A stretch of 44,171 nucleotides of DNA, taken from NCBI GenBank assembly GCA_017554445.1, contig JAFZIJ010000023.1:1-44171 (forward strand). The letters run 5' to 3'. How positions within the stretch are numbered: the first letter of the stretch is position 1; every line of letters begins with the position of its first letter. Shown piece by piece: positions 17,079-25,010 of the stretch. The notes beneath the pieces were generated by a model. The model was not told the DNA's origin. It saw only the letters and a program-made list of their open reading frames with translations, and ran no database searches. The translations under genes and the position numbers were made by a program. This DNA is from Victivallales bacterium (GTDB lineage Bacteria; Verrucomicrobiota; Lentisphaeria; Oligosphaerales; Oligosphaeraceae).

Positions 17079-17106
17079 AGACGCAGGCGGAACGCCCGCG
17101 CCACTT
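17079..17106. repeat. GC-rich dispersed palindrome, copy 1
   Basis: GACGCAGGCGGAACGCCCGC followed by GCCAC lies between thrH and the esterase gene. It matches the copy at 17811-17836 and, in reverse complement, part of the array at 33420. An imperfect stem can form between its GCAGGCG- and CGCCCGC-like arms. Confidence 0.75.
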
Positions 17107-17111
17107 CCGTT

Positions 17112-17729
17112 TTACTTCGCCGCGAATTCCGTGATGATATTCTTCACGGTCTCATATTCCGTCGCCACAGGGAATTGCGGAAATTCACGCTTCACATTTT
17201 CAGACGGACGGAACAGGATGCCCACGCCCGCTTCGCCGAGCATCGACGTGTCGTTGTAGGAATCGCCCATCGCCACGACGTCAAAATTCAACTGCTTGAA
17301 CGCCAACACGGCATGGCGTTTGCCGTCCGAAATGCGCATCTTGTAGTCGATGACGTTGTTTTCCGCATCCGTCACGAGCGAATTGCAATACAGCGTCGGC
17401 CAGCCGAGCTTGCGCATGAACGGCGACGCAAATTCGTAGAACGTGTCGGAAAGAATCACGGCCTGGTAACGTTCGCGCAGCCACGCCATGTATTCCACCG
17501 CGCCGGGCAGCGGATCCATCGTGTCGATGACTTCCTGTATGTCACGCAATTTCAAGTTGTTCTGCTTCAAGATTTCCAGACGGCGCTTCATCAGCACGTC
17601 ATAATTCGAAATGTCGCGAGTCGTCAGACGCAATTCCGGAATGCCAGTTTTCTCCGCAACGGAAATCCACACTTCGGGAACCAGAACGCCTTCCAGATCC
17701 ATCGCCACGATAATCGGTCTCTTTGCCAT
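17112..17729 (-). CDS. thrH: ThrH-type bifunctional phosphoserine phosphatase / homoserine phosphotransferase
   Basis: The 205-residue protein is a HAD enzyme close to the Pseudomonas ThrH: AMDLEGVLVPEVWISVAEKTGI, TTRDISNYDVLMKRRL and LKLRDIQEVI near the start, motif II LSDTFYEF, motif III Lys within DGKRHAV, and motif IV GDSYNDTSMLGEAG, then ENVKREFPQFP. The nucleophile is Asp10 and the acid-base position is Glu12, as in ThrH (DLEG rather than DxD). It removes phosphate from phosphoserine and can pass it to homoserine, linking serine and threonine synthesis. AAGG lies seven bases before the ATG. No other serine or threonine gene is nearby. Confidence 0.93.
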   Translation of the reverse strand: MAKRPIIVAMDLEGVLVPEVWISVAEKTGIPELRLTTRDISNYDVLMKRRLEILKQNNLKLRDIQEVIDTMDPLPGAVEYMAWLRERYQAVILSDTFYEFASPFMRKLGWPTLYCNSLVTDAENNVIDYKMRISDGKRHAVLAFKQLNFDVVAMGDSYNDTSMLGEAGVGILFRPSENVKREFPQFPVATEYETVKNIITEFAAK

Positions 17730-17810
17730 CGTAACCTTCTTATTTCTACTGTCTTGTTATCATATTTCCGCGAAGAGGAACCTACGCGAAGTTTTTCAAA
17801 AATGTCATTA

Positions 17811-17836
17811 GGCGCAGGCGGGACGCACGCGCCACC
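17811..17836. repeat. GC-rich dispersed palindrome, copy 2
   Basis: GGCGCAGGCGGGACGCACGC followed by GCCACC sits a few bases after the stop codon of the VWA gene, on the thrH side. It is the same element as at 17079, in the same orientation and also just outside a gene. Confidence 0.75.
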
Positions 17837-17841
17837 CATCG

Positions 17842-19689
17842 TCAATAGTTGATCATGATGCCGTAGTCGTTCGCCAAATGGCGGCATTCGCGATCCAACG
17901 CCTGGCGGCGCTTCGGATCCGTGCAAAGCGTGATTTCCGCACGCGTGTGCATGATTTTCTGCGCCGCCCAATGCTGTTTCATCAGCTCGGGACCTTCGCC
18001 GCATTCGTCGTAGCGACGGCGGAACACCAGGTCGCGATGCTGGTTTTTCGCGTCGTAGCCCGAAAGCGTCAGTACAAGTTCGGTATCGTCCGGATCGAAA
18101 CGACCATAGATCGCAAGCGTTTCATGGCGGTACAGATGCGGCAGATGGCGCGGATAGATGTTCTTGCTTACCTTGCCTTCCGCCAAGTAGCGCATGTCAC
18201 GCACAATCAAGTTCGAATAGCTGCTGATGTAGTTCACCAGATGGGAGCGGAAATCCTTCAAGTCATCGACATGGTAGTTGTGGCCGCGGTTCAGATAGCC
18301 CATGAAATCCAACAGCGCGCGATTCGCGTTTTTGCCTGCGCTAAATGGGTAAATCGATACATTTCCGGGATTTACGCCGACCATTGCCCGCTGGAATTCG
18401 TCCGTTTCATGGTTGTGGATCGTGCGGTCGCCCATCTGATGGATGTCGATGGTGGACTGGCCGTCCGTCAGCACGAAGATATTCATCGGGCGGTCCAGAT
18501 TGCCGTTGCCCTTCCGGACGAACGGACCGATGCCGCCGAACACATCCGTCTGGCCGCCACGAACAAGCCGCTGGATGTACAGCGACGCCCGCTCGCGGTT
18601 CTGCTCCGTCGCCGCGACAAGATTCGGATACAACGCCTGGGCTTTGCTCGTGAAGGAGACCACGTTGAAACGGTCGTTCGGATTCAAATAACTCAACGAT
18701 TCAATCGCGCCTGCCTTGAACTGCGACAGTTTCGTCGGCGAAATACTTGCAGAATGGTCGATGATGAGAAGCGTATCTTTCGGAATGTCTCCCATGCTGT
18801 CGCTCAGTTCGTTCGCCTTGATGGACACTTTGAAATAGCCCTGTCCTTTGCGATCGCGGAAGACTTTTACATCGACGTTCACAAACTCATCCAATGCAAC
18901 GACTTTTGGAAGAGTCGCCGTATCGTCCGTCAATTTGCCGAGCGTGTCGGTGAGCGCAGGAAGCGAGGTACCAGTGGGCAACGGTGTCAAGCCGTTCAAC
19001 GGATCCATGTCCGGCGTCATCGGCACATCCAGGCCGGCGCCTTTTCCCAACCCTTTGGGAACACCGAATTTAGGGCGCGCGCCAAGATTCAGCCCCGTGC
19101 TGTACGTCACGCCCGTATCCGCCGTCAGTTCGCCATGCGGCAGGAGGCTCGGCACGTTCGTGTTCGGGACATCGACGCGTTCCATCTGCGGAACCGTTGT
19201 CCGCTGGATGGCCTGCCGATCCAACGGCAGTTCGCTCATCTTGATTTCCACGACCTTCGGCCGAGGCGCAGTCGCAATCACTTTGGCAGGAAGCGTTTGC
19301 GGTAATTTCGGCTGCAACACGGCGCGTTCGATCTTCACGCCTTCGAAACGCAGTTCGGGAGCTGGCGGCGGCTTCACAAGATCTTCATTGCGAAAGACAT
19401 CCCGCATCACCCGAGTCGCCTCGTCCGTCAAATCCTGTACGGTCCCTTCATTAGCCTCCTCCCGCAGAAGCTCTTTGACAACCTCCTGCTCGGACTCTCG
19501 CTTCGTCAATTCCTCCAACGTGAACTCCTGTACCCTCACGTTGACGGGGAGGATGTTCCGCTTGTGGGGCGGCGACACCATGGACGCAGGAGCAGGAAAT
19601 GACATCCGCTCCAAGCAGATCAGCAACGACGCATGCAAGATCAGCGACAATAGCACTGAAACCAATATGTAGAACGGTAGATTTTTCAT
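17842..19689 (-). CDS. Membrane-anchored VWA-domain protein with TonB-like N-terminal region
   Basis: The 615-residue protein has one N-terminal membrane helix (about 6-27). A long Pro- and Glu-rich periplasmic stretch follows (30-260, with coiled-coil potential near 55-100 and PPPAPELRF and VIATAPRPKVV segments as in TonB-type linkers). A VWA domain spans about 300-480, with an intact MIDAS: DHSAS (Asp311, Ser313, Ser315), Thr381 in GGQTD and Asp409 in LTDGQ. The C-terminal part ends LANDYGIMINY, like the tail of inter-alpha-trypsin-inhibitor-type bacterial proteins. It probably binds a protein or glycan through a metal ion on the periplasmic side. No clear Shine-Dalgarno is seen. It is divergent from murJ. 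Confidence 0.85.
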   Translation of the reverse strand: MKNLPFYILVSVLLSLILHASLLICLERMSFPAPASMVSPPHKRNILPVNVRVQEFTLEELTKRESEQEVVKELLREEANEGTVQDLTDEATRVMRDVFRNEDLVKPPPAPELRFEGVKIERAVLQPKLPQTLPAKVIATAPRPKVVEIKMSELPLDRQAIQRTTVPQMERVDVPNTNVPSLLPHGELTADTGVTYSTGLNLGARPKFGVPKGLGKGAGLDVPMTPDMDPLNGLTPLPTGTSLPALTDTLGKLTDDTATLPKVVALDEFVNVDVKVFRDRKGQGYFKVSIKANELSDSMGDIPKDTLLIIDHSASISPTKLSQFKAGAIESLSYLNPNDRFNVVSFTSKAQALYPNLVAATEQNRERASLYIQRLVRGGQTDVFGGIGPFVRKGNGNLDRPMNIFVLTDGQSTIDIHQMGDRTIHNHETDEFQRAMVGVNPGNVSIYPFSAGKNANRALLDFMGYLNRGHNYHVDDLKDFRSHLVNYISSYSNLIVRDMRYLAEGKVSKNIYPRHLPHLYRHETLAIYGRFDPDDTELVLTLSGYDAKNQHRDLVFRRRYDECGEGPELMKQHWAAQKIMHTRAEITLCTDPKRRQALDRECRHLANDYGIMINY

Positions 19690-19725
19690 CGTGAATTTTT
19701 TATCAAAAAAGTTTTCTCGCTTTTT

Positions 19726-19739
19726 CTATAATGTAATAC
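19726..19739 (+). promoter_or_regulatory. Candidate murJ promoter, CTATAATGTAATAC
   Basis: A perfect TATAAT at 19727-19732 is embedded in CTATAATGTAATAC, identical over 14 bases to 818-831 before the beta-helix gene. It is about 108 bases upstream of the murJ ATG. No good -35 hexamer lies at the usual distance. Recurrence of the extended motif is the main support. Confidence 0.5.
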
Positions 19740-19846
19740 CATTTTTCAAGCTTTACAGTATATTAAGAGGGAAGGCAGGAAGGATTTTCCAATTTATTCC
19801 CTGAAAAACAAAAGAAAACGTCAAAAAGAGAAGGAGGAGTCTCATC

Positions 19847-21457
19847 ATGTCCAAATCAAAATCATTGTCGTCTAAAGTACTGGTTAACATGATCAGTATT
19901 TTCGCTAGCCGCGTCTTCGGACTGGCCCGCGATATCGCATGTTCTTCGTACTGGGGCGCTACCGAAGGCCCCCAGGCCGCTTTCAACACAGCTTTCGCCA
20001 TCCCGAACATGCTCCGCATGCTCTTCGGCGAAGGCGCCTTCAACGCGGCCTTCGTACCGATGATCGCAGGCAAACTGAAAGACGGGCAGAAAAAGGAAGC
20101 GGAGGATCTGGCTTCCAAAACGATTTCATTGCAAGCTCTCATTCTGGCCGTCATCGTCATCGCTGGCGCGGCTGTCTCCGCCATCGTTTCCATGAATCTT
20201 CCGGAAATGGGACAGGACAACCAGCATGTCTCATTGACATTCCGCATTCTCCCGTTGCTGCTGCCATACGCTATTTTCATCTGCCTGGCGGGGTCCTTCG
20301 GAGCCATTCTCAACTGCCTTGGCAGATTCGCGGCACCATCCCTTAACCCAGTGCTGTTCAACGCGATCCAAATCGGATCCATCGTCATTCTCTACTTTTC
20401 AAACTCCACGCGACAGGATTTCGCCTCCCTGCTGTTCTTCTGTATCATGGTCTTCGTCGCGGGTATCGTCCAGATGGCCCTCCTGTTTTTCATCTGCCGC
20501 CACAATGGCTTCAACATCCGCTTCGAACCGCTGTGGCGCACCGTTGACGGCCAACGCGTCATGCTTTGGCAGGACACGGAAGTCAAGACGCTTTGCGGAC
20601 GGATCCTGCCCGGCCTCATCGGAGCGGGTGCCTTCCAGCTGAACGCGTTGGTAGATAAGGCCATCGCTGTCTATATTGGAGCGTTCGCCGTCGGCTCGCT
20701 CGTCTATTGCCAGCATCTGGTCTATCTGCCCATCGGCATCTTCGGCGTCGCCATCGGCATGGTCTGCCTGCCGAAAATGTCCAACGCCAAGGAGGAGGAA
20801 ATGGCCGATTGTCTGGACTACGCCCTGCGGCAAGTCCTGTTCATGACGCTTCCCTGCATGACGCTTCTGGCCGTCCTCTCCGAAGAGGCCATCGTCGTTC
20901 TCTATCAACGTGATGCATTCAACGAAACCGCCGTCAAGGAAACCCTTTGGGCCATGCGTTTCCTCCTGCCCGGCCTCCCCGCGTTCTGCTGCGCGAAGGT
21001 CGCCGTCACGACGCATCACGGCCGTAAGGACACCAAGACGCCTGTCAAAGTCTCTTTGTGGTGCATCCTCCTCAATCTCATCCTGAATCCGTCATTGTTC
21101 CCCTTCCTCCGCCAAGGCGGCCTCGCCCTCGCAACCGCCGTCTGCTCATGGGTTAACGTCTTGACGCTACTCGCCATTGACACGCATAAGCTGCCCAACT
21201 GGAACTGGCGAAAAACGCTTCTCAGCGCCATCCGTCTCGCGATTTTCGCCTTTTTGGCGGCGGCGGCCGCCGCCGCAACGGCCCGTTGGCTCGCTCCGCA
21301 GCTTTCCAACTTCCGCCATTTTCTACGTTATTTGACCGTTCTTCTCGCCTCAGGTTGCGTCGGCGGCGCCATTTATCTGCTCGTATGCGGAATTTTCCGC
21401 GCCCCGGAACTGACGGAACTGTTGTCACCGCTACTCCGCCGCGTCAAAAAAGCATGA
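19847..21457 (+). CDS. murJ: Lipid II flippase MurJ (MviN)
   Basis: The 536-residue integral membrane protein starts MSKSKSLSSKVLVNMISIFASRVFGLARDIACSSYWG, the conserved MurJ opening with the Ser/Arg/Arg-Asp pattern, followed by AFNTAFAIPNMLRMLFGEGAFNAAFVPM. Multiple hydrophobic segments continue to the C-terminus, consistent with 14 helices. It flips lipid II across the inner membrane for peptidoglycan synthesis. AAGGAGGAG at 19831-19839 supports the start. The PfkB kinase gene follows by 13 bases. Length is normal for the family. Confidence 0.96.
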   Translation: MSKSKSLSSKVLVNMISIFASRVFGLARDIACSSYWGATEGPQAAFNTAFAIPNMLRMLFGEGAFNAAFVPMIAGKLKDGQKKEAEDLASKTISLQALILAVIVIAGAAVSAIVSMNLPEMGQDNQHVSLTFRILPLLLPYAIFICLAGSFGAILNCLGRFAAPSLNPVLFNAIQIGSIVILYFSNSTRQDFASLLFFCIMVFVAGIVQMALLFFICRHNGFNIRFEPLWRTVDGQRVMLWQDTEVKTLCGRILPGLIGAGAFQLNALVDKAIAVYIGAFAVGSLVYCQHLVYLPIGIFGVAIGMVCLPKMSNAKEEEMADCLDYALRQVLFMTLPCMTLLAVLSEEAIVVLYQRDAFNETAVKETLWAMRFLLPGLPAFCCAKVAVTTHHGRKDTKTPVKVSLWCILLNLILNPSLFPFLRQGGLALATAVCSWVNVLTLLAIDTHKLPNWNWRKTLLSAIRLAIFAFLAAAAAAATARWLAPQLSNFRHFLRYLTVLLASGCVGGAIYLLVCGIFRAPELTELLSPLLRRVKKA

Positions 21458-21470
21458 CTTCCAATAAGTT

Positions 21471-22448
21471 ATGAAAGACATCCTGCAAAAGATCCAATCC
21501 GTGAAAGTCGCCGTCATCGGCGACTTCTGCCTTGATGTTTATTGGACTGCGGACATGACGAAGAGCGAACTTTCCCGCGAAACGCCGCATTTTCCGCTGC
21601 CAATCGTGGAAGAACGCATGAGCCCAGGCGGAGCGGGAAATGTCGTCTGCAACCTCTGCGCCCTCCGTCCCGCAAGTGTCTGCTGCATCGGCGATTTTGG
21701 AAACGACTGGCGCGGCGATGTCCTCTCCCGCCTCCTTCAAGAGGCGGGAGCCAACACAGATGGCATTTTCATCAGCAATCAACGGAAAACAAATACCTAC
21801 ATCAAGCCGTTACGACGCGGCATCAGCGATGTCGTCTATGAGGATCCGCGTCTCGATTTCACGAATTACAAGGATCTTACAGCAGAGGCGGAGCAGTTCA
21901 TAATTCGCCAATTGGACACCATCGCGAAAAACATCGACATCCTCTGCGTCTGCGATCAAATGCCGCACGGCTGCATCACGCTCGCCGTCCGCCAGAAAAT
22001 CATCGAATTGGGACGCGCGGGATTGACGATCGTCGTCGATAGCCGCGATCGCATCGGACTTTATGAAGATGTCATCGTGAAGCCGAACGACATCGAAGCC
22101 TGCCGTGCCCTCAACGCCGAACACGTGACGACGCCGACGGAACTTCTGCCGCTTGTCCGCCAATTGTCTGCCAAAACGCGCCGCCCCGCCGTCATCACGG
22201 CGGGTGAAGCGGGATGCGTCATTTCGCCAGATAGTGTTGCAGCGGAACATGTTCCGGCCATAGCCGTCACAGGCGAAATCGACATTTGCGGCGCAGGCGA
22301 CACGTTCCTTTCCGCTTTCGCCTGCGCCACTGCCACAGGCGTTCCATTGAAAGAAGCCGCCGCCTTTGCCTGCAAAGCCTCCTCCATTGTCGTCAAAAAG
22401 CTCAAGACGACGGGAACCGCCTCACCAGAAGAATTGATGAAAATCTAG
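21471..22448 (+). CDS. PfkB-family sugar kinase, heptose-7-phosphate kinase (HldE-N/RfaE1)-like
   Basis: The 325-residue kinase shows the ribokinase fold of the HldE N-terminal type: VAVIGDFCLDVYW, MSPGGAGNVVCNLCAL with the GGAGN substrate motif, VKPNDIEA, VITAGEAGCV and the catalytic DICGAGDTFLSAF with its Asp. The family phosphorylates D-glycero-D-manno-heptose-7-phosphate or a related sugar at the anomeric carbon for lipopolysaccharide core. The cytidylyltransferase half of HldE is absent, so a separate protein would be needed if the substrate is a heptose. It is 13 bases after murJ, so both are likely cotranscribed as envelope genes. Its substrate is not proven. Confidence 0.85.
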   Translation: MKDILQKIQSVKVAVIGDFCLDVYWTADMTKSELSRETPHFPLPIVEERMSPGGAGNVVCNLCALRPASVCCIGDFGNDWRGDVLSRLLQEAGANTDGIFISNQRKTNTYIKPLRRGISDVVYEDPRLDFTNYKDLTAEAEQFIIRQLDTIAKNIDILCVCDQMPHGCITLAVRQKIIELGRAGLTIVVDSRDRIGLYEDVIVKPNDIEACRALNAEHVTTPTELLPLVRQLSAKTRRPAVITAGEAGCVISPDSVAAEHVPAIAVTGEIDICGAGDTFLSAFACATATGVPLKEAAAFACKASSIVVKKLKTTGTASPEELMKI

Positions 22449-22451
22449 GCT

Positions 22452-22502
22452 TCTAGAGCTTCTAGAGCCTCTAGAGCCTCTAGAACTTCTAGAGCTTCTA
22501 GA
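22452..22502. repeat. 9-bp array with six TCTAGA palindromes between convergent genes
   Basis: TCTAGA starts at 22452, 22461, 22470, 22479, 22488 and 22497, a strict 9-bp period (unit TTCTAGAGC). Each core is a palindrome, so either strand can fold back on itself. It occupies almost the whole gap between the kinase gene (ends 22448) and aroC (ends 22513), where a bidirectional terminator is expected. An A-run (22503-22507) follows on plus. Confidence 0.95.
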
Positions 22503-22512
22503 AAAAACTAGC

Positions 22513-23598
22513 CTACTTAAATTCCATCCACAAATCCAGCAGGGCGATCGCCAAGGCCGCTTCCACAACAGGAACCGCCCGCGGCGCAATACACGGATCA
22601 TGGCGGCCAGGCACACTAAGTTTCGCATTCTCATGCGTTTGCATGTTCACCGTATCCTGCTCCTTCATGATGGACGGAGTCGGTTTCACCGCCACTTTCA
22701 CAATAATTGGCATGCCGCTGGTGATGCCGCCCAAAATGCCGCCGTGGTTGTTGGTCTTCGTGCAAATATTTCCGTTCTCGTCCGTTATGAATGCATCGTT
22801 ATGTTCGGAACCACGCAATTCGGCGGCTCCCATGCCATAGCCAAATTCAATGCCGCGGATAGCGGGAATGCCGAACATCAACGACGCGATGCGATTCTCC
22901 ACGCCACCGAACATCGGATCTCCCCAACCGGCCGGAACGCCAATCGCCGCCGCTTCGATCCGTCCGCCAACGGAATCGCCAATCGTCCGCGCCGTTTCGA
23001 TTTCCTCCAGCATCCGCTGTCCCGCTTCTTCATCCAAAACAGGAAACGAGCTTTTGCCTGCTTTCAGCAGTTCATCAGCCGTCAATCCAACATGGTTATA
23101 TTCGCATTCCCAAACACTTCCGACGCTCAGCAAATGCGCCCCCACGAAAATCCCACGCCGCGCCAAAATCTGTTTCGCGATGCCGCCCGCCACGCATAAC
23201 GGCGCCGTCAAACGGCCAGAAAAATGGCCACCGCCGCGCGTATCCTGCGCACCATTGTAGCGCACTTCCGCCGTATAATCCGCATGACCGGGCCGTGGCA
23301 GCCACCGCATTGCGGAATAGTCTTTGCTCCGCGTGTCGGCATTGCGAATCAACGCCGCCAACGGCGCTCCCGTTGTATGGCCGTCTAACAGGCCGGACAA
23401 GATTTCCGGAGCGTCCGCCTCTTTCCGCGCCGTTGAATACGCCCCCTGCCCAGGAGCCCGCCGCGCCATAAATGCCTGCAATTCATCTAAATCAATCGCT
23501 TCACCAGATGGCATGCCGTCCATGACGACGCCAATGCCACCGCCATGTGACTCGCCGAATATCTGAATACGAACAACGTTGCCCCACATCGATGACAT
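22513..23598 (-). CDS. aroC: Chorismate synthase
   Basis: The start is ATG 23598, one base after the aroA stop, giving 361 residues, the normal length. An upstream in-frame extension would run inside aroA and is not used. Family marks are NVVRIQIFGESHGGGIGVVMDGMPSG, RRAPGQGAYSTARKEADAPEILSG, RPGHADYT and DTRGGGHFSGRLTAPL. The enzyme makes chorismate from 5-enolpyruvylshikimate-3-phosphate with reduced FMN, the last shared step to aromatic amino acids. GGAG within the last codons of aroA serves as its ribosome site, so it is translationally coupled to aroA. Confidence 0.97.
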   Translation of the reverse strand: MSSMWGNVVRIQIFGESHGGGIGVVMDGMPSGEAIDLDELQAFMARRAPGQGAYSTARKEADAPEILSGLLDGHTTGAPLAALIRNADTRSKDYSAMRWLPRPGHADYTAEVRYNGAQDTRGGGHFSGRLTAPLCVAGGIAKQILARRGIFVGAHLLSVGSVWECEYNHVGLTADELLKAGKSSFPVLDEEAGQRMLEEIETARTIGDSVGGRIEAAAIGVPAGWGDPMFGGVENRIASLMFGIPAIRGIEFGYGMGAAELRGSEHNDAFITDENGNICTKTNNHGGILGGITSGMPIIVKVAVKPTPSIMKEQDTVNMQTHENAKLSVPGRHDPCIAPRAVPVVEAALAIALLDLWMEFK

Positions 23599-23599
23599 G

Positions 23600-24835
23600 T
23601 TACTTCTCCAATTTTCTATAATCTTCCATGAACGTTGGATACGACTTGTTGATGGCCTGGAATCCCTCAAATTCCACAGACGTTTCGGAAATGGCGGACG
23701 CCAATACGGCCGCCATGACAAGACGATGGTCGTTCGCCACTTCGCAACAGCCTCCCCTCAAACGACTTCCGCCCTTCACAGCCAGCCAGTCCGGCCCGTC
23801 TTCCACTTTGCCGCCCAATGCGGTCAACAATGCCGCGACCGTTGCCAGACGGTCGCTTTCCTTCAGCCGCAGACGGCCTGCATTTACGAAACGTGTCTCG
23901 CCTTCCGCCGCCGCCGCGACAATGGACAACACAGGCAATAAATCCGGAATGTCCCGCATGTCTAATTCAATCGCCTTCAACCTTCCACCGGAAACGGTTA
24001 CATCATTTTGATGAACTTCCACAGTCGCTCCGAATCGCCGCAGAATGTCCAGAATCGCCTTGTCTCCCTGCGCACTTTCCAAATCCAAACCAGTCACCGT
24101 CACAGGCCCGCCCAAAGCGCCAGCCGCCAACCACATAGCCGCGTTGGACCAATCGCCGCCGACTGTTATTTCACAAGGCGAACGGTAAACTTGATCACCC
24201 TTCACAACTCCTTCCGCCTGAACACCGAACATCGACAGTGTCCGTTTCGTCATTTCGACGTATCCCGTCGATTCCAGCGGCGTCGTCAGGCGGATTTCGC
24301 TGTCGCCATGCAACAACGGCAATGCGAACATCAGCCCTGTCACATATTGCGAACTGACGTTGCCCGGAAGTTCATAAGTTCCTGCCGCCAGCTCACCTGT
24401 GATGCTAAACGGCACTCTGTCACCGTCAATCACGGCACCATGCGCACGCAGGACGCGCAGCAAATCCTCCATAGGGCGTTCGGGCAACCGCCCGCCGCCC
24501 GTCACATGGACAGTACTATTTCCTTTCACAATTGCCGAAATGACAGGAACTAGGAAACGAAGCGTCGAACCGCTTTCGCCACAATCAACCGTCGCCGTCT
24601 GCGGTACATCGCGAATCGGATTCATCAGGATGGTGTCACCCTTCGTCTCAAATGACGCGCCTAAAGCGCACAACGCCTCCAACGTCGCACGGATGTCGTT
24701 GGACAAATTGGAGAGATTCCGCACAAGCGTCGGCCTGTCCGCCAACGCCGCCGCAATCAGCGCACGATGCGCCTCCGCCTTCGCGGGAATCGCCGCCACA
24801 GTTCCGAATAATGTCTTCGGTTCGAAAATCGTCAT
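23600..24835 (-). CDS. aroA: 3-phosphoshikimate 1-carboxyvinyltransferase (EPSP synthase)
   Basis: The 411-residue enzyme transfers the enolpyruvyl group of PEP to shikimate-3-phosphate. Visible marks are DCGESGSTLRFLVPV, LPERPMEDLLRVLRAHGA, GNVSSQYVTGLMFALPLL, GGDWSNAAMWLAAGAL, DMRDIPDLLPVLSIVAA, LRLKESDRL and the late VANDHRLVMAAVLAS. The N-terminal substrate loop reads PAKAEAHR, where most relatives have P-S-K-S: the Lys is kept but both flanking Ser are Ala. The domain order is complete and the length is near normal. It is the first gene of a two-gene operon with aroC. Confidence 0.96.
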   Translation of the reverse strand: MTIFEPKTLFGTVAAIPAKAEAHRALIAAALADRPTLVRNLSNLSNDIRATLEALCALGASFETKGDTILMNPIRDVPQTATVDCGESGSTLRFLVPVISAIVKGNSTVHVTGGGRLPERPMEDLLRVLRAHGAVIDGDRVPFSITGELAAGTYELPGNVSSQYVTGLMFALPLLHGDSEIRLTTPLESTGYVEMTKRTLSMFGVQAEGVVKGDQVYRSPCEITVGGDWSNAAMWLAAGALGGPVTVTGLDLESAQGDKAILDILRRFGATVEVHQNDVTVSGGRLKAIELDMRDIPDLLPVLSIVAAAAEGETRFVNAGRLRLKESDRLATVAALLTALGGKVEDGPDWLAVKGGSRLRGGCCEVANDHRLVMAAVLASAISETSVEFEGFQAINKSYPTFMEDYRKLEK

Positions 24836-24876
24836 GTTTTTATAAAAATATTGATTGGTTCAATTTGAAAACTGCC

Positions 24877-24910
24877 TGTTACATTATATCATATTTAAGC
24901 TAAAAAACAA
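24877..24910 (-). promoter_or_regulatory. Candidate promoter of aroA-aroC
   Basis: On the minus strand TTGTTT (24910-24905) is followed by a 16-base spacer and TATAAT (24888-24883). The -10 is part of GATATAATGTAACA, close to the CTATAATGTAATAC motif seen before the beta-helix gene and murJ. It is about 48 bases upstream of the aroA ATG. Confidence 0.6.
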
Positions 24911-24936
24911 CTCGAGACAGAGTGATTTATGCGATA

Positions 24937-24994
24937 CGACGGCAAGACGCCGCCGACACACCAAAATCGACGGCGGGGACGCCGCCGGCACACC
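24937..24994. repeat. GC-rich dispersed palindrome, two tandem copies before the esterase gene
   Basis: Two units 31 bases apart both run CGACGGC-(A/G)-(A/G)GACGCCGCCG-(A/G)CACACC, at 24937-24962 and 24968-24994. The second holds the stem GGCGG / CCGCC. They end 16 bases before the esterase ATG, within its leader. Units of the same kind lie at 33328-33492, 39740-39888 and 43521-43589. Confidence 0.85.
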
Positions 24995-25010
24995 AGAAAA
25001 AGGACATCAC

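Noticed and set aside
15603..17852. A 749-codon open frame on plus, antisense to the esterase and thrH genes
   Set aside because: It is Arg/Gln/His-rich with no domain, and mirrors two clearly homologous minus-strand genes; high third-position GC removes stops from the opposite frame.
17878..19305. A 475-codon open frame on plus, antisense to the VWA gene
   Set aside because: Low-complexity composition, no ribosome site, and the minus strand carries an intact VWA MIDAS.
23599..23721. N-terminal extension of chorismate synthase by 41 residues
   Set aside because: The extension overlaps aroA in another frame; the family start MWGN and the GGAG site fit ATG 23598.
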